64,000 nucleotides of DNA. Origin: Parafrankia discariae. Lineage in GTDB: Bacteria > Actinomycetota > Actinomycetes > Frankiales > Frankiaceae. Made by a program: the position numbers and the translations under genes. The notes under the pieces are model-generated. The model worked only from the letters and a program-made list of their open reading frames with translations, did not search any database and was not told the origin of the DNA. Where the stretch lies: the NCBI RefSeq assembly GCF_000373365.1, contig NZ_KB891241.1:124001-188000 (forward strand), read 5' to 3'. Shown here piece after piece: positions 1-12,137 of this stretch (positions are counted from its first letter, which is position 1; the number at the start of each line of letters is the position of its first letter).

Positions 1-2342
1 GTCCGGGCGCGCCGCGTCCGGGCGGCCCGCGTCCGGGCGGCCCCGGTGGCCCGCGTCCGTCGCCGGGGCAGATGCCCCCGCGTCCGGGCGGCTCCGGCGG
101 TCCCCGGCCGAGCCCGGGCTCGATGCCTCCGCGTCCTGGTGGCTCGGGCGGCCCGCGGCCGAACTCGAACATGTTCCAGCCCCGTCCGGCGGGTGGCGCT
201 CCCGGTCGTCCCGGTGGCGGCGGTGGCGGCCCCGGTCGTCCCGGTGGTGGCGGCGGCGGTGGCGCGCGTCCCGGTGGCGGTGGGTTCGCTCCCCGTGGGG
301 GAGCCCCCGGCCGTCCCGGTGGTGGCGGTGGCGCTCCGGGTCGTCCCGGTGGCGGCGGTCCCGGTGGTGGCGGTCGTCCGGCTGCCGGTGGCCGTGGTCG
401 TGGTGGGACGACGGCGGGTGCCTTCGGTCCCGGTGGCCGTGGGCGTCCCGGCCGGCAGCGCAAGTCCAAGCGCGCGAAGCGGCAGGAATGGGAGAGCGGG
501 CTCGAGGCGCCGCGCATGGGGGCGATGGTCCCGCGCGGTAACGGGCAGGCGATCCGGCTGCCGCGTGGCGCGTCGCTCGCCGACTTCGCGGACAAGATCG
601 ACGCGAACCCCGGCGCCCTCGTCCAGGTGGTCTTCACCCAGCTCGGCGAGATGGTCACGGCGACGCAGTCCTGCACGGACGAGACCCTGCAGCTGCTCGG
701 TGTGACCCTGGGCTACGAGGTCCAGATCGTCAGCCCCGAGGACGAGGACAAGGAGCTGCTGGAGAGCTTCGACCTGTCCTTCGGCGGCGACTACGCCGAC
801 GACGTCGAGCTTTCGGCCCGTCCGCCGGTGGTGACCGTCATGGGTCACGTCGACCACGGCAAGACGAAGCTGCTCGACGCGATCCGCTCCACGGACGTCG
901 TCGGCGGCGAGGCCGGTGGCATCACCCAGCACATCGGCGCCTACCAGGTGCGTGCGGTCGTGGACGGGACCGAGCGCCCGATCACCTTCATCGACACCCC
1001 GGGCCACGAGACCTTCACCGCGATGCGTGCCCGTGGTGCGCAGGTGACGGACATCGTGGTCCTGGTGGTGGCCGCCGACGACGGTGTGAAGCCGCAGACG
1101 ATCGAGGCGCTGAACCACGCGCAGGCGGCCAACGTGCCGATCGTGGTGGCGGTGAACAAGGTCGACAAGGAGGGCGCGGACCCGGCGAAGGTCCGTGGCC
1201 AGCTCACCGAGTACGGCCTGGTGGCGGAGGAGTACGGCGGCGACACGATGTTCGTCGACGTCTCGGCCCGCAACCGGACGGGCATCGACGAGCTGACGGA
1301 GGCGGTCATCCTGACCGCCGACGCCTCGCTCGACCTGCGCGCCCCGACCGGCACCGAGGCTCAGGGCGTCGCGATCGAAGGTCGTCTCGACCGCGGTCGT
1401 GGCCCGGTGGCCACGGTGCTCGTCCAGCGCGGCACGCTGCGCATCGGTGACTCGGTCGTCGCCGGCGAGGCCTTCGGCCGCGTCCGGGCGATGCTCGACG
1501 AGAACGGCGCCCAGGTGTCCGAGGCGGGTCCGGCGCGGCCGGTGCAGGTCCTCGGTTTCACCAGCGTCCCCGACGCCGGCGACAACTTCCTGGTCGTTCC
1601 GGAGGACCGGGTCGCCCGCCAGATCGCCGAGCGCCGGCAGGCTCGCGAGCGCAACGCCGAACTGGCGCTGAGCCGTGGCCGCCCGACGCTCGAAACGATC
1701 CTCGAGCGGATGAAGGAGGGTGAGAAGACCCAGCTCAACCTCATCCTCAAGGGCGACGTCTCCGGTTCGGTGGAGGCCCTCGAGGACGCCCTGCTCAAGA
1801 TCGACGTGGGCGACGAGGTGGGTCTTCGGATCATCGACCGCGGTGTCGGCGCGATCACCGAGACCAACGTCATGCTGGCGTCGGCCTCCGACGCGGTCAT
1901 CATCGGCTTCAACGTCCGGCCGCAGGGCAAGGCGACGGAGCTGGCTGACCGCGAGGGCGTCGAGGTCCGCTACTACTCGGTGATCTACCAGGCCATCGAG
2001 GACATCGAGAACGCCCTCAAGGGCATGCTCAAGCCGGTGTACGAGGAGGCGCAGCTCGGCACCGCCGAGGTGCGCGAGGTCTTCCGCGTACCGCGGGTGG
2101 GCAACGTCGCCGGTTCGCTGGTCCGGTCCGGCATCATCCGCCGCAACACCAAGGCCCGCCTCATCCGGGACGGCGTCGTGGTCGCGGACAACCTCACCGT
2201 CGAGTCGCTCAAGCGGTTCAAGGACGACGCGACCGAGGTCCGCGAGGGCTACGAGTGCGGTATCGGGCTCGGCTCGTTCAACGACATCAAGGTCGATGAC
2301 GTGATCGAGACCTTCGAGCAGCGGGAGGTTCCCCGCACCTGA
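1..2342 (+). CDS. infB: Translation initiation factor IF-2 (5' end outside window)
   Basis: IF-2 is the GTPase that places initiator tRNA on the 30S subunit and promotes subunit joining. The frame is open from base 3, so the gene starts upstream; 779 residues are visible. Bases 3-440 encode a Gly/Pro/Arg-rich low-complexity arm, typical of the long N-terminal extensions of actinobacterial IF-2. The G domain follows, with the P-loop GHVDHGKT at bases 843-866, DTPGH at 993-1007 and NKVD at 1155-1166, and then the IF-2 beta-barrel and C-terminal fMet-tRNA-binding domains. It ends 77 bp before ylxP with a strong hairpin between, in the conserved nusA-infB-rbfA order. The family assignment is secure; only the true start is unseen. 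Confidence 0.98.
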   Translation, partial: PGAPRPGGPRPGGPGGPRPSPGQMPPRPGGSGGPRPSPGSMPPRPGGSGGPRPNSNMFQPRPAGGAPGRPGGGGGGPGRPGGGGGGGARPGGGGFAPRGGAPGRPGGGGGAPGRPGGGGPGGGGRPAAGGRGRGGTTAGAFGPGGRGRPGRQRKSKRAKRQEWESGLEAPRMGAMVPRGNGQAIRLPRGASLADFADKIDANPGALVQVVFTQLGEMVTATQSCTDETLQLLGVTLGYEVQIVSPEDEDKELLESFDLSFGGDYADDVELSARPPVVTVMGHVDHGKTKLLDAIRSTDVVGGEAGGITQHIGAYQVRAVVDGTERPITFIDTPGHETFTAMRARGAQVTDIVVLVVAADDGVKPQTIEALNHAQAANVPIVVAVNKVDKEGADPAKVRGQLTEYGLVAEEYGGDTMFVDVSARNRTGIDELTEAVILTADASLDLRAPTGTEAQGVAIEGRLDRGRGPVATVLVQRGTLRIGDSVVAGEAFGRVRAMLDENGAQVSEAGPARPVQVLGFTSVPDAGDNFLVVPEDRVARQIAERRQARERNAELALSRGRPTLETILERMKEGEKTQLNLILKGDVSGSVEALEDALLKIDVGDEVGLRIIDRGVGAITETNVMLASASDAVIIGFNVRPQGKATELADREGVEVRYYSVIYQAIEDIENALKGMLKPVYEEAQLGTAEVREVFRVPRVGNVAGSLVRSGIIRRNTKARLIRDGVVVADNLTVESLKRFKDDATEVREGYECGIGLGSFNDIKVDDVIETFEQREVPRT

Positions 2343-2357
2343 CCCCGAAACGCCTGG

Positions 2358-2386
2358 GGCCGGCCGGATGACCATTCCGGCCGGCC
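2358..2386 (+). terminator. Hairpin after infB
   Basis: A perfect 11-bp inverted repeat (GGCCGGCCGGA and its complement) with a 7-nt loop begins 15 nt after the infB stop. No U-tract follows, so it may be a weak or attenuating terminator, or an RNA-processing or stability element, between infB and ylxP. Confidence 0.5.
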
Positions 2387-2419
2387 TCGGCGCGCCGGGT
2401 GTCCTGGCGGGAGACGATC

Positions 2420-2749
2420 ATGTGGATCGGAAGCCTGACGCTGGACATCCTCCTCGGGGACATCCACTCCCTGAAGGAGAAACGGTCGGTCGTCCGACCG
2501 GTGGTCGCCGAGCTGCGCCGGCGGTTCGCGGTCAGCGCCGCGGAGACCGGTGGCCTGGACCTGCACCGCCGGGTGGAGATCGGGGTAGCGGTCGTCGCCG
2601 CGGATCGCGCGCACTGCGTGGAGGTTCTCGGCGCGTGCGAGGAACTCGTCGCGCGGCGGCCGGAGTTGGAGATCCTTTCGGCGCGAGTACGGTACCTCTC
2701 CGAGGACGATGCCGACGACATGACCCGTTCTGAGGCGATTTCGCCGTAG
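2420..2749 (+). CDS. ylxP: DUF503 family protein (YlxP-like)
   Basis: This 109-residue protein of the DUF503/YlxP family is found between infB and rbfA in many Gram-positive bacteria. Its role is not firmly known; it is usually linked to ribosome assembly by position. The N-terminus MWIGSLTLDI and the SLKEKRSVVRPV segment are family hallmarks, and the length is normal. The ATG at 2420 is preferred over a GTG at 2399 because GGGAG lies 5 nt upstream and homologues begin with MWIG. No signal peptide or membrane segment is visible. A 279-bp spacer separates it from rbfA. Confidence 0.9.
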   Translation: MWIGSLTLDILLGDIHSLKEKRSVVRPVVAELRRRFAVSAAETGGLDLHRRVEIGVAVVAADRAHCVEVLGACEELVARRPELEILSARVRYLSEDDADDMTRSEAISP

Positions 2750-2857
2750 TCGGCGGATCCGTGTCCGGTGCACGTGACCCGGCGCCGCCCGAGCTGCCCG
2801 GCCCCGAGCCGTCCAGTCCGGCCGGCTCGCGTCGCGGGCACATCCCCGCTCCCGGCG

Positions 2858-2886
2858 GGGTACACGGAACAGCGGGTACACGGAAC
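2858..2886. repeat. Two direct copies of GGGTACACGGAAC
   Basis: GGGTACACGGAAC occurs at 2858-2870 and again at 2874-2886 (16-bp period) in the ylxP-rbfA spacer. It may be slippage debris or paired binding sites; nothing else in the 279-bp spacer is recognisable. Confidence 0.55.
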
Positions 2887-3028
2887 GAGGGCGCCCGGAG
2901 CCGGGTGTCCGTGGGGCGGGGCATGGCACAGGGGACAGCAGGGGCAGAAACAGTGAGGTGTCGACCGGTTCGGCCGGGCACCGCGGTGTCCGCCACCCGG
3001 GTCGACCGGGCGACGAGGGAGGTGGACG

Positions 3029-3595
3029 GTGGCTGATCCGGCTCGTGCGCGCCGGTTGGCGGTACGCATCCGTGAAATCGTCGCGTCCACGCTGGAACGC
3101 GGTGTGAAGGATCCCCGGCTGGGGATGGTGACGATCACCGACGCGCGGGTCACTCCGGACCTGATGGACGCGACCGTCTTCTACACGGTCTACGGCGACG
3201 ACGTGGCCCGGCAGGCGTCCGCCGCCGCGCTGGAGTCCGCCAAGGGCATGTTGCGCAGTCAGGTGGGCCGGGCGACCGGGATCAAGGTCACCCCGACACT
3301 GGCGTTCGTGCACGACCGGCTGCCGGACGACGCCCGGCACCTGGAGGATCTGCTCGACGTCGCCCGTCGGCGCGACGAGGAGCTCGCCCGGGTGCGCCAG
3401 GACGCGACGCCCGCCGGCGAGCCCGACCCCTACCGGCGCCCCCGGGACGTCGACGCGCTCGACGGCGATGCGCTTGACGGCGATGCGCTCGACGTTGGCG
3501 GGCTCGACGTCGACGCGCTCGACGGGGGCCCGCTGGACGACGGCCCGCGGGCCGGTGAGGACAGCACAGCCGCCCGGCAGGAGTCGGCGTCATGA
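3029..3595 (+). CDS. rbfA: 30S ribosome-binding factor RbfA
   Basis: RbfA is a KH-fold protein that binds immature 30S subunits and assists 16S rRNA 5'-end maturation. Residues 1-120 carry the family signature: RVRREI-like helix RLAVRIREIV, DPRLGMVTITDARVTPD and the KGMLRSQVG segment. The GTG start at 3029 follows GAGGGAGG at good spacing. The protein is 188 residues, longer than usual (about 120-150), because of a tail from residue 140 made of Asp-Ala-Leu-Asp-Gly-type repeats (bases about 3447-3535). That tail is acidic, probably disordered and lineage-specific. It overlaps the next gene by 4 bp (ATGA), so translation is probably coupled. Confidence 0.96.
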   Translation: MADPARARRLAVRIREIVASTLERGVKDPRLGMVTITDARVTPDLMDATVFYTVYGDDVARQASAAALESAKGMLRSQVGRATGIKVTPTLAFVHDRLPDDARHLEDLLDVARRRDEELARVRQDATPAGEPDPYRRPRDVDALDGDALDGDALDVGGLDVDALDGGPLDDGPRAGEDSTAARQESAS

Positions 3596-4689
3596 CGGTC
3601 GTGTCCACGGATACCGAGTCCGCCGGTCGGCCGGCCTCGGCCGGGGTGTCGGGTGGGGCCCCAACGCCCACGGCGGTCCAGCTCGCGTCGCGGCACGCCG
3701 CCGAGAGCCTGGCCGAGGCGGTGGCGGCGCTGCGCGGCGCGCTCGACGCGGGCGAGGGAATCCTCCTGCTCGCGCACGTCAACCCGGACGGCGACAGCCT
3801 CGGGTCGGCGATCGCGCTCGGGCTGGCGCTGCGCCGTCTCGGGGCCTCCCCACAGGTCTCGTTCGACGCCGATCCGTTCGTGGTGCCCCGCACACTGCGC
3901 TTCCTGCCGGGCCAGGACCTGCTCGTGGCGCCCGGTGAGCTCGGCGACAGCCCGCGGCTGGTGGTGACCCTGGACGCGGGCAGTGAGGAGCGCCTGGGCT
4001 GCCTGGCCCGCCGGCTCGCCGTGCCGCGCCGCGTCGTCGTCGTCGACCACCACGCCTCGAACACCCTGTTCGGTGACATCAACGTCGTCGACATCGAGGC
4101 GGCGTCCACGAGCGTCATGGTGGTGCGCATCATCGACGCGCTCGGCGTCGAGCTCGACCAGGACATCGCCGCCGCGGTCTACACCGGGCTGGTCACCGAC
4201 ACCGGCTCGTTCCGGTTCGCGGCCACGACGCCGGCCGTCCACGAGCTCGCCGCCCGCCTGCTGGCGACCGGCATCCGGCACGACCTGATCGGCCGGACGC
4301 TGTGGGACACCCACCGCTTCGGCTATCTCAAACTGCTCGGGCAGGCGCTGGAACGCGCCCGCCTCGAACCCGAGTTCGACCTCATCTGGACCTGGTGCAC
4401 CGAGGCCGACCTGCGGGTGGCGGGCATCGGCTACGACGAGATCGAGGCGGTCATCGACACCGTCCGCACGGTGTCCGAGGCCGAGGTGGCCGTCGTCTGC
4501 AAGCAGGACGGCGACGTCTGGAAGATCTCGGTGCGCTCCAAGGGGGCGGTGGACGTCGGAGCGGTCTGCACCGCGCTCGGCGGCGGCGGGCACCGCTTCG
4601 CGGCCGGTATCTCCTCGTCGGCGCCGCTGGAGACCGTGATGGGCGTCTTCCGCGAGGAGCTCACCCGTGCTCCCCGCCTCGCCGGATGA
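3592..4689 (+). CDS. nrnA: DHH/DHHA1 phosphoesterase (NrnA-type nanoRNase/pAp phosphatase)
   Basis: This 365-residue DHH-family enzyme is expected to hydrolyse 2-5-nt RNAs and/or pAp to AMP. The metal-binding motifs are intact: HVNPDGDSLGS near residue 62, DAGSEERLG near residue 128, VVVDHHASN near residue 151 and, in the DHHA1 domain, GGGGHRFAAG near residue 331. The start overlaps the rbfA stop (ATGA) and its own stop overlaps the truB start (ATGA), making a tight rbfA-nrnA-truB run as in other Gram-positives. The N-terminal 45 residues are Ala/Thr-rich and not conserved. The exact substrate (c-di-AMP product, nanoRNA or pAp) cannot be read from sequence. Confidence 0.92.
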   Translation: MTVVSTDTESAGRPASAGVSGGAPTPTAVQLASRHAAESLAEAVAALRGALDAGEGILLLAHVNPDGDSLGSAIALGLALRRLGASPQVSFDADPFVVPRTLRFLPGQDLLVAPGELGDSPRLVVTLDAGSEERLGCLARRLAVPRRVVVVDHHASNTLFGDINVVDIEAASTSVMVVRIIDALGVELDQDIAAAVYTGLVTDTGSFRFAATTPAVHELAARLLATGIRHDLIGRTLWDTHRFGYLKLLGQALERARLEPEFDLIWTWCTEADLRVAGIGYDEIEAVIDTVRTVSEAEVAVVCKQDGDVWKISVRSKGAVDVGAVCTALGGGGHRFAAGISSSAPLETVMGVFREELTRAPRLAG

Positions 4690-5621
4690 TCCCTCCCGTG
4701 CCCTCCTCTGAACATCCCGTGGCGGCTGGACGTCCCGTGGCGGCCGAGCGGCCCGCGGCCGTCGACGGGCTCGTCGTCGTGGACAAGCCCGCCGGCTGGA
4801 CGTCGCACGACGTCGTGGCGCGGTCCAGACGCCTGCTGGGTACCCGCCGCGTCGGCCACGCCGGCACCCTGGACCCGATGGCGACCGGCGTGCTCGTCCT
4901 CGGTGTCGGCCGGGGGACCCGGCTGCTCGGCCGGCTGGCCCTGACCGCCAAGGTGTACGAGGCCACGATCCGCCTCGGCCGCACCACCACCACCGACGAC
5001 GCCGAGGGCGACCCGGTGGCGGACCGCCCGGTCGACGTCGCCGCCGGCCCGCTCGCGGCGGCGATGGCCGAGCTGACCGGGGAGATCGACCAGGTCCCGT
5101 CCAGTGTCAGCGCGGTGAAGGTCGCCGGGGTGCGGGCCTACGACCGGGTCCGGGCCGGCGAGGAGGTGACGCTCGCGCCGCGGCGGGTCACCGTGAGCCG
5201 GTTCGAGCTGCTCGCCCGGCGCGACGGGACCGACCTGGACGTCGTCGTCGAGTGTTCGAGCGGGACCTACATCCGGGCGCTCGCCCGGGATCTGGGGGCC
5301 GCGCTGGGCTGCGGCGGCCATCTCACCGCGCTGCGGCGCACCGAGGTGGGGCCGTTCGGGCTGGCCGGGGCGGTGACCCTCGACGCGCTCGCCGAGGCCG
5401 GGAACGCCGCGGTCCTGCCGCTGGGGGCGGCGGTGGCGGCGACCTTCCCACGCCGCGACGTGGACGGCGAGCAGGCCCGGGACGTCGCCTACGGGCGGCG
5501 GCTGCCCGTGCTCGGCAGCCCGGGGCCGTACGGCGTGTTCGGGCCGGACGGGGCGCTGCTCGCGCTGTTCGAGGAACGCGACGGCGCGGCCCGGCCGATC
5601 GTGGTCTTCGCACCCGCGTAA
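4686..5621 (+). CDS. truB: tRNA pseudouridine(55) synthase TruB
   Basis: TruB converts U55 of the tRNA T-loop to pseudouridine. It is a 311-residue protein. The motif GHAGTLDPMATGVL contains the catalytic Asp (about residue 63). LVVVDKPAGWTSHDVV near the start, SSGTYIRALARDLG in the centre and GHLTALRRTEVG are further family motifs. The last 70 residues form the shortened PUA-like end seen in actinobacteria. The ATG at 4686 overlaps the nrnA stop by 4 bp and gives a short non-conserved leader of about 24 residues before the conserved core. Confidence 0.96.
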   Translation: MIPPVPSSEHPVAAGRPVAAERPAAVDGLVVVDKPAGWTSHDVVARSRRLLGTRRVGHAGTLDPMATGVLVLGVGRGTRLLGRLALTAKVYEATIRLGRTTTTDDAEGDPVADRPVDVAAGPLAAAMAELTGEIDQVPSSVSAVKVAGVRAYDRVRAGEEVTLAPRRVTVSRFELLARRDGTDLDVVVECSSGTYIRALARDLGAALGCGGHLTALRRTEVGPFGLAGAVTLDALAEAGNAAVLPLGAAVAATFPRRDVDGEQARDVAYGRRLPVLGSPGPYGVFGPDGALLALFEERDGAARPIVVFAPA

Positions 5622-5657
5622 CGCCCCATCGCGATCGTAGATCGACTCGTGATGCCC

Positions 5658-5670
5658 TAGGCTTCGGCAG
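5658..5670 (+). promoter_or_regulatory. -10-like TAGGCT, leaderless promoter for ribF
   Basis: TAGGCT at 5658-5663 lies 7 nt before the GTG start of ribF, the geometry of actinobacterial leaderless transcripts. No convincing -35 box is seen. ribF could also be reached by readthrough from truB, 49 bp upstream. Confidence 0.55.
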
Positions 5671-6600
5671 GTGCGACGTTGGCGCGGAGTGGAGAACACC
5701 CCGGACGACTGGCCGGGAGGAGTCGTCACCATCGGCTTCTTCGACGGCGTCCACCTGGGGCACCGGCGGATCATCGGTCGGGCGGTGGAGCTGGCACGTG
5801 AGCGTGGGCAGCAGGCGGCCGTGGTGACGTTCGATCCACACCCGGCGGAGGTCCTGCGCCCCGGGACCCATCCCGCGCTGCTGACGACGCTGCGGCACAA
5901 GGCCGAACTGCTCGAGGCCGTCGGCGTCGACGCGCTGTGCGTCGCCCCGTTCACCCTCGACTTCAGCCGGATGACCGCCGACGACTTCGTCCACGAGATC
6001 GTCGCCGGGCGGCTGCGGGCGACCGGCGTGGTCGTGGGGGAGAACTTCACCTACGGCCACCGCGCCGCGGGGAACGTGGAGACGCTGGCCCGTGGCGGCG
6101 GCGCCGAGGGCTTCACCGTGGAGGGGATCGGCCTCGTCCACGCCGACGAGCAGGTGCTCTCCTCCACGGCGATCCGCCGGCGGGTGGCCGACGGTGACGT
6201 CGAGGGCGCCGCGGTGGCCCTCGGCCGGCCGCACCGGGTCGAGGGCGTGGTGGTGCACGGGGACGCGCGGGGCCGGCTGATCGGCTTCCCGACGGCGAAC
6301 CTGCAGTGCACGCCGTGGGCGGCGGTTCCCGGCGACGGGGTGTACGCCGGTTTCGCGCGGTGGTCCGGCCAGCGCCGGGCGGCCGCGATCTCGATCGGCA
6401 CGAACCCGACCTTCGAGGGCCGCGACCGCCGGGTCGAGGCGTTCCTGCTCGACTTCGACGGTGACCTCTACGGCGAGTACATGGTCTACGAGTTCACCCA
6501 CCGGCTGCGCCCGACGCTGCGCTTCGACTCGGTCGACGAGCTCGTCGTGCAGATGGCGCGCGACGTCGACGCCACCCGCGCGGCCACGCTCCCCGTCTGA
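5671..6600 (+). CDS. ribF: Bifunctional riboflavin kinase/FAD synthetase RibF
   Basis: RibF phosphorylates riboflavin to FMN and adenylates FMN to FAD. It has 309 residues, the usual size. The N-terminal nucleotidyltransferase part has GFFDGVHLGHRRII (about residues 19-32), FDPHPAEVL and the STAIRR motif. The C-terminal kinase part begins near residue 190 with GRLIGFPTANL and includes TNPTF. The GTG start sits directly behind a leaderless-type -10 element, with no good ribosome binding site. An array of 18-bp tandem repeats starts just before its stop codon. Confidence 0.96.
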   Translation: MRRWRGVENTPDDWPGGVVTIGFFDGVHLGHRRIIGRAVELARERGQQAAVVTFDPHPAEVLRPGTHPALLTTLRHKAELLEAVGVDALCVAPFTLDFSRMTADDFVHEIVAGRLRATGVVVGENFTYGHRAAGNVETLARGGGAEGFTVEGIGLVHADEQVLSSTAIRRRVADGDVEGAAVALGRPHRVEGVVVHGDARGRLIGFPTANLQCTPWAAVPGDGVYAGFARWSGQRRAAAISIGTNPTFEGRDRRVEAFLLDFDGDLYGEYMVYEFTHRLRPTLRFDSVDELVVQMARDVDATRAATLPV

Positions 6601-6664
6601 CACCGGTTCCGCGTCTGACACCGGTTCCGCGTCCGACCCGGTTCCGCGTCCGACCCGGCTTCCC
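6594..6664. repeat. 18-bp tandem repeats spanning the ribF stop codon
   Basis: CGTCTGACACCGGTTCCG occurs at 6594-6611 and identically at 6612-6629, followed by two diverged copies (6630-6646 and 6647-6664). The ribF stop TGA (6598-6600) lies inside the first copy. It looks like slippage expansion of the gene's 3' end. Confidence 0.85.
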
Positions 6665-7064
6665 GTCCGGCGCGGCGCGGGGGCCGAACGGAGTCGGTGC
6701 CCGGATGCCGACGGTCGGTGCCGGGGCGGGTCTCCCGAGGTTGATAAGCTTCCCTTTCAAGCGGGAGCGGTGTGTCCGGTGACGGCGTGCCGGTGGTTGG
6801 CTCGTGGCGGTTGCTGATGTTCGCAGGTGTTGACGTTCGTGCGCAGGTGTTCCGCGCGGAGCGCTGACACGCGGGTGTTGACGCTCACAGGTGTTGACGC
6901 TCAGTGGTCGCTGAGGCTCGGTGGTGGTCGGGAGATTCGGTGAAGGCCGATGTCCCCGGGTGGTCGCCGGCGGTGGAGCCGCGGCCGACGGCGTACACCG
7001 GCAGGAGGCTCGGGTGATGCAGACCCCGAGCGCGCGCCGCCCCGGACGAGGAACGAGGTGGGGC
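6665..7064 (+). other. Spacer between ribF and rpsO
   Basis: With the repeats at its left edge, the ribF-rpsO gap is 464 bp. It holds a TTGATAAGCTT-containing, locally AT-richer patch near 6741 that may be part of the rpsO promoter, and three copies of GGTGTTGACG near 6826, 6874 and 6890. No credible gene was found; reading frames here lack family features and the conserved rpsO start is at 7065. Confidence 0.5.
6826..6903. repeat. Three copies of GGTGTTGACG(C/T)TC upstream of rpsO
   Basis: GGTGTTGACG(C/T)TC is found at 6826, 6874 and 6890; the last two are 14-bp identical (GGTGTTGACGCTCA) at a 16-bp period. Each contains a TTGACG that resembles a -35 box. Function unknown. Confidence 0.6.
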
Positions 7065-7334
7065 GTGCCGCTCTCTGGCGACGTCAAGCAGAAGATCATG
7101 TCGGACTACGCCACGGTCGACCGGGACACCGGTTCACCCGAGGTGCAGGTCGCGATGCTGACCCGTCGCATCAGTGACCTGACGGAGCACCTGAAGGTCC
7201 ACAAGCACGACCACCACAGCCGGCGCGGGCTGCTCCTGCTCGTCGGGCGCCGCCGGCGGCTGCTGAACTACCTGGCGAAGACGGACATCGGCCGTTACCG
7301 CGCACTGATCGAGCGACTCGGTCTGCGTCGATAG
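7065..7334 (+). CDS. rpsO: 30S ribosomal protein S15
   Basis: S15 is a primary binding protein of the 16S rRNA central domain. The 89-residue product has the family length and the motifs [32 protein letters not shown] and [16 protein letters not shown] at 7065 ([12 protein letters not shown]) is chosen over an in-frame start at 6921 because the upstream part is not conserved and GAGGTGGGG lies just before 7065. Two strong hairpins and pnp follow, the widespread rpsO-pnp pairing. Confidence 0.97.
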   Translation: MPLSGDVKQKIMSDYATVDRDTGSPEVQVAMLTRRISDLTEHLKVHKHDHHSRRGLLLLVGRRRRLLNYLAKTDIGRYRALIERLGLRR

Positions 7335-7340
7335 TCAGGA

Positions 7341-7367
7341 GAGGGAGCGCCCCGGTGGCGCTCCCTC
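7341..7367 (+). terminator. Hairpin 1 of the rpsO-pnp spacer
   Basis: Perfect 11-bp stem (GAGGGAGCGCC and its complement) with a 5-nt loop, starting 6 nt after the rpsO stop and without a U-tract. By analogy with the enterobacterial rpsO-pnp region it may be a partial terminator and an RNase III or PNPase processing site. Confidence 0.6.
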
Positions 7368-7399
7368 GGCACATCGGGGGTAGATACCGGTGTGCCGGG

Positions 7400-7426
7400 C
7401 CGCCGACGGCCGAGGGCCGTCGGCGG
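7400..7426 (+). promoter_or_regulatory. Hairpin 2, in the pnp leader
   Basis: Perfect 12-bp stem (CCGCCGACGGCC and its complement) closed by a GAG triloop. It lies about 155 nt before the pnp start. Such a stable stem is a good candidate for RNase III cleavage and pnp autocontrol; this is inference from the enterobacterial case. Confidence 0.55.
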
Positions 7427-7581
7427 TCGGCAGGACCCAGCCGGGTCCGCGCGGCATGAGCCGCCGGTCCTCGGTCGTGGCCGCCGGAACGAGCGCCGTC
7501 GGCGCCGCCCCGGAGACTTCGACTGAGCACCGGCATCCTCCATGGCGCGGGCCCGGCCCACGATTGAGGATGGAGTATCGA

Positions 7582-9771
7582 GTGGACGACTCGACACAGG
7601 CGGCAGAGGCCGTCATCACGACCCCGGCCGGGGCTCGCACGGTCCGTTTCGAGACCGGTCGGCTGGCGAAGCAGGCCGCCGGCGCGGTCGTCGCCCACCT
7701 CGGCGACACGATGGTCCTCTCGGCGACGACGGTCAGCCGCTCGCCGAAGGAGCAGCTGGACTTCTTCCCCCTGACGGTGGACGTCGAGGAGCGGATGTAC
7801 GCGGCCGGGCGGATCCCCGGTTCGTTCTTCCGCCGCGAGGGCCGTCCCAGCGAGGACGCGATCCTCACCTGCCGGCTCATCGACCGGCCGCTGCGCCCGT
7901 CGTTCACCAAGGGGCTGCGCAACGAGATCCAGGTCGTGGCGACCGTGCTCGCCCTCGACCCCGACACCCTGTACGACGTGGTCGCGATCAACGCGGCGAG
8001 CGCGTCGACGATGCTGGCCGGGCTGCCCTTCAGCGGGCCGATCGGCGCCACCCGGGTCGGCTACGTCGACGGCGACTGGATCGCCTTCCCGACGCACAGC
8101 GAGCTGGAGCGGGCCACCTTCGACATGGTCGTGGCCGGCCGGGTGCTCGAGGACGGCTCCGACGTCGCGATCATGATGGTCGAGGCGGAGGCCACGCCGG
8201 GCACGGTGGCCCTGGTGGCCGGTGGCGCGCCGGCGCCGACCGAGGAGGTCGTCGCCGCGGGCCTGGAGGCCGCCAAGCCGGCCATCCGTGAGCTGTGCCG
8301 GGCGCAGCGCGAGCTCGCCGCGGGCGCGGCGAAGCCGGTGCGTGAGTTCCCGCTGTTCATCGACTACCACGACGACGTGCTGGAGACCCTGACGGCGGCG
8401 GTCGGCGAGGAGCTGGCGGCGGCGCTGCGCATCGCCGGCAAGGCCGAGCGCGAGACCGAGCTGGAGCGGGTCCGGGCGCTGGCCGTGGAGAAGGTCTCCG
8501 GTCAGTTCGAGGGCCGCGACAAGGAGATCGGCCCGGCCTACCGGGCGCTGACCAAGAAGCTGGTCCGCTCGCGCATCGTCACCGACGGCGTGCGCATCGA
8601 CGGCCGGTCCACCACCGAGATCCGCGAGCTGTCGGCCGAGGTCGACTACATCCCGCGGGTGCACGGCTCGGCGCTGTTCGAGCGGGGCGAGACGCAGATC
8701 CTCGGCGTCACGACGCTGGCGATGCTCCGGATGGAGCAGACCGTCGACACGCTCAACCCGGACCGCACCAAGCGGTACATGCACAACTACAACTTCCCGC
8801 CGTACTCCACCGGTGAGACCGGCCGGGTGGGCTCGCCGAAGCGCCGCGAGATCGGCCACGGCGCGCTCGCCGAGCGGGCGCTGCTGCCGGTGCTGCCCAG
8901 CCGCGAGGAGTTCCCCTACGCGATCCGCCAGGTCTCCGAGGCGCTGAGCTCCAACGGCTCGACGAGCATGGGCTCGGTCTGCGCCAGCACGCTGTCGCTG
9001 CTGAACGCCGGTGTGCCGCTGAAGGCCCCGGTCGCGGGCATCGCGATGGGCCTGATCCGGGAGGGCGACGCCTTCGTCACCCTGACCGACATCCTCGGGG
9101 CCGAGGACGCCTACGGCGACATGGACTTCAAGGTCGCCGGCACGCAGGAGTTCGTGACCGCCCTGCAGCTGGACACCAAGCTCGACGGCATCCCGGCGTC
9201 GGTGCTCGCCGGCGCGCTGCAGCAGGCGCGGGCGGCCCGGCTGACCATCCTCGAGGTGATGGCCGAGGCGATCGGCGGGCCGGACGAGATGTCCGCGCAC
9301 GCGCCGCGGGTCATCTCCGTGAAGATCCCGGTCGACAAGATCGGTGAGGTCATCGGGCCCAAGGGCAAGATGATCAACCAGATCCAGGCGGACTCCGGCG
9401 CGGAGATCACTGTCGAGGACGACGGCACGATCTACATCGGTGCCGCCGACGGGCCGGCGGCCGAGACCGCCCGCTCCGCGATCAACGCGATCGCGAACCC
9501 GCAGATGCCCGAGGTCGGCGAGCGCTACCTCGGCACCATCGTGAAGATCACGAACTTCGGCGCCTTCGTCTCGCTGACGCCCGGCAAGGACGGCCTGCTG
9601 CACGTCAGCAAGCTCAAGCAGCTGGCCGGCGGCCGGCGGGTCGAGAAGGTCGAGGACGTGCTGTCGGTGGGCCAGAAGCTCCAGGTGGAGATCACCGAGA
9701 TCGACGCCCGCGGCAAGATCAGCCTCGCGCCGGGCGCGGAGTCCATCGACGCCGTCGGTGCCGGATCCTGA
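7582..9771 (+). CDS. pnp: Polyribonucleotide nucleotidyltransferase (PNPase)
   Basis: PNPase is the 3'-5' phosphorolytic exoribonuclease, which also acts as a polymerase in actinobacteria. It has 729 residues. The first RNase PH domain includes [21 protein letters not shown] and [16 protein letters not shown]; the second carries [20 protein letters not shown]. The KH domain ([13 protein letters not shown]) is near residue 590, and the S1 domain ([15 protein letters not shown]) is near 655. GTG at 7582 fits GGAG at 6-nt spacing and the family N-terminus; an ATG four codons upstream (7570) is the alternative. The segment runs into the M16 peptidase gene with a 10-bp spacer. Confidence 0.97.
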   Translation: MDDSTQAAEAVITTPAGARTVRFETGRLAKQAAGAVVAHLGDTMVLSATTVSRSPKEQLDFFPLTVDVEERMYAAGRIPGSFFRREGRPSEDAILTCRLIDRPLRPSFTKGLRNEIQVVATVLALDPDTLYDVVAINAASASTMLAGLPFSGPIGATRVGYVDGDWIAFPTHSELERATFDMVVAGRVLEDGSDVAIMMVEAEATPGTVALVAGGAPAPTEEVVAAGLEAAKPAIRELCRAQRELAAGAAKPVREFPLFIDYHDDVLETLTAAVGEELAAALRIAGKAERETELERVRALAVEKVSGQFEGRDKEIGPAYRALTKKLVRSRIVTDGVRIDGRSTTEIRELSAEVDYIPRVHGSALFERGETQILGVTTLAMLRMEQTVDTLNPDRTKRYMHNYNFPPYSTGETGRVGSPKRREIGHGALAERALLPVLPSREEFPYAIRQVSEALSSNGSTSMGSVCASTLSLLNAGVPLKAPVAGIAMGLIREGDAFVTLTDILGAEDAYGDMDFKVAGTQEFVTALQLDTKLDGIPASVLAGALQQARAARLTILEVMAEAIGGPDEMSAHAPRVISVKIPVDKIGEVIGPKGKMINQIQADSGAEITVEDDGTIYIGAADGPAAETARSAINAIANPQMPEVGERYLGTIVKITNFGAFVSLTPGKDGLLHVSKLKQLAGGRRVEKVEDVLSVGQKLQVEITEIDARGKISLAPGAESIDAVGAGS

Positions 9772-9781
9772 CAGGAGCGCA

Positions 9782-12002
<2,221 letters not shown>

Positions 12003-12137
12003 GAGGCCGCCCGCCTCCGGCCGACCACCTCCCGGCCCTCGGTCGACTGCCTCCGGGACCTCGCCCGACCATGTCCCGAACCGGGTGTCGTCAACCCGTC
12101 ACCCGGTCCGGTGGCGGTCCGGCCCTGCCCGGATGGA

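Noticed and set aside
2768-3036. Open frames in the ylxP-rbfA spacer
   Set aside because: They overlap the rbfA start, are Pro/Arg/Gly-rich and have no conserved features; conserved spacing in this operon needs no extra gene.
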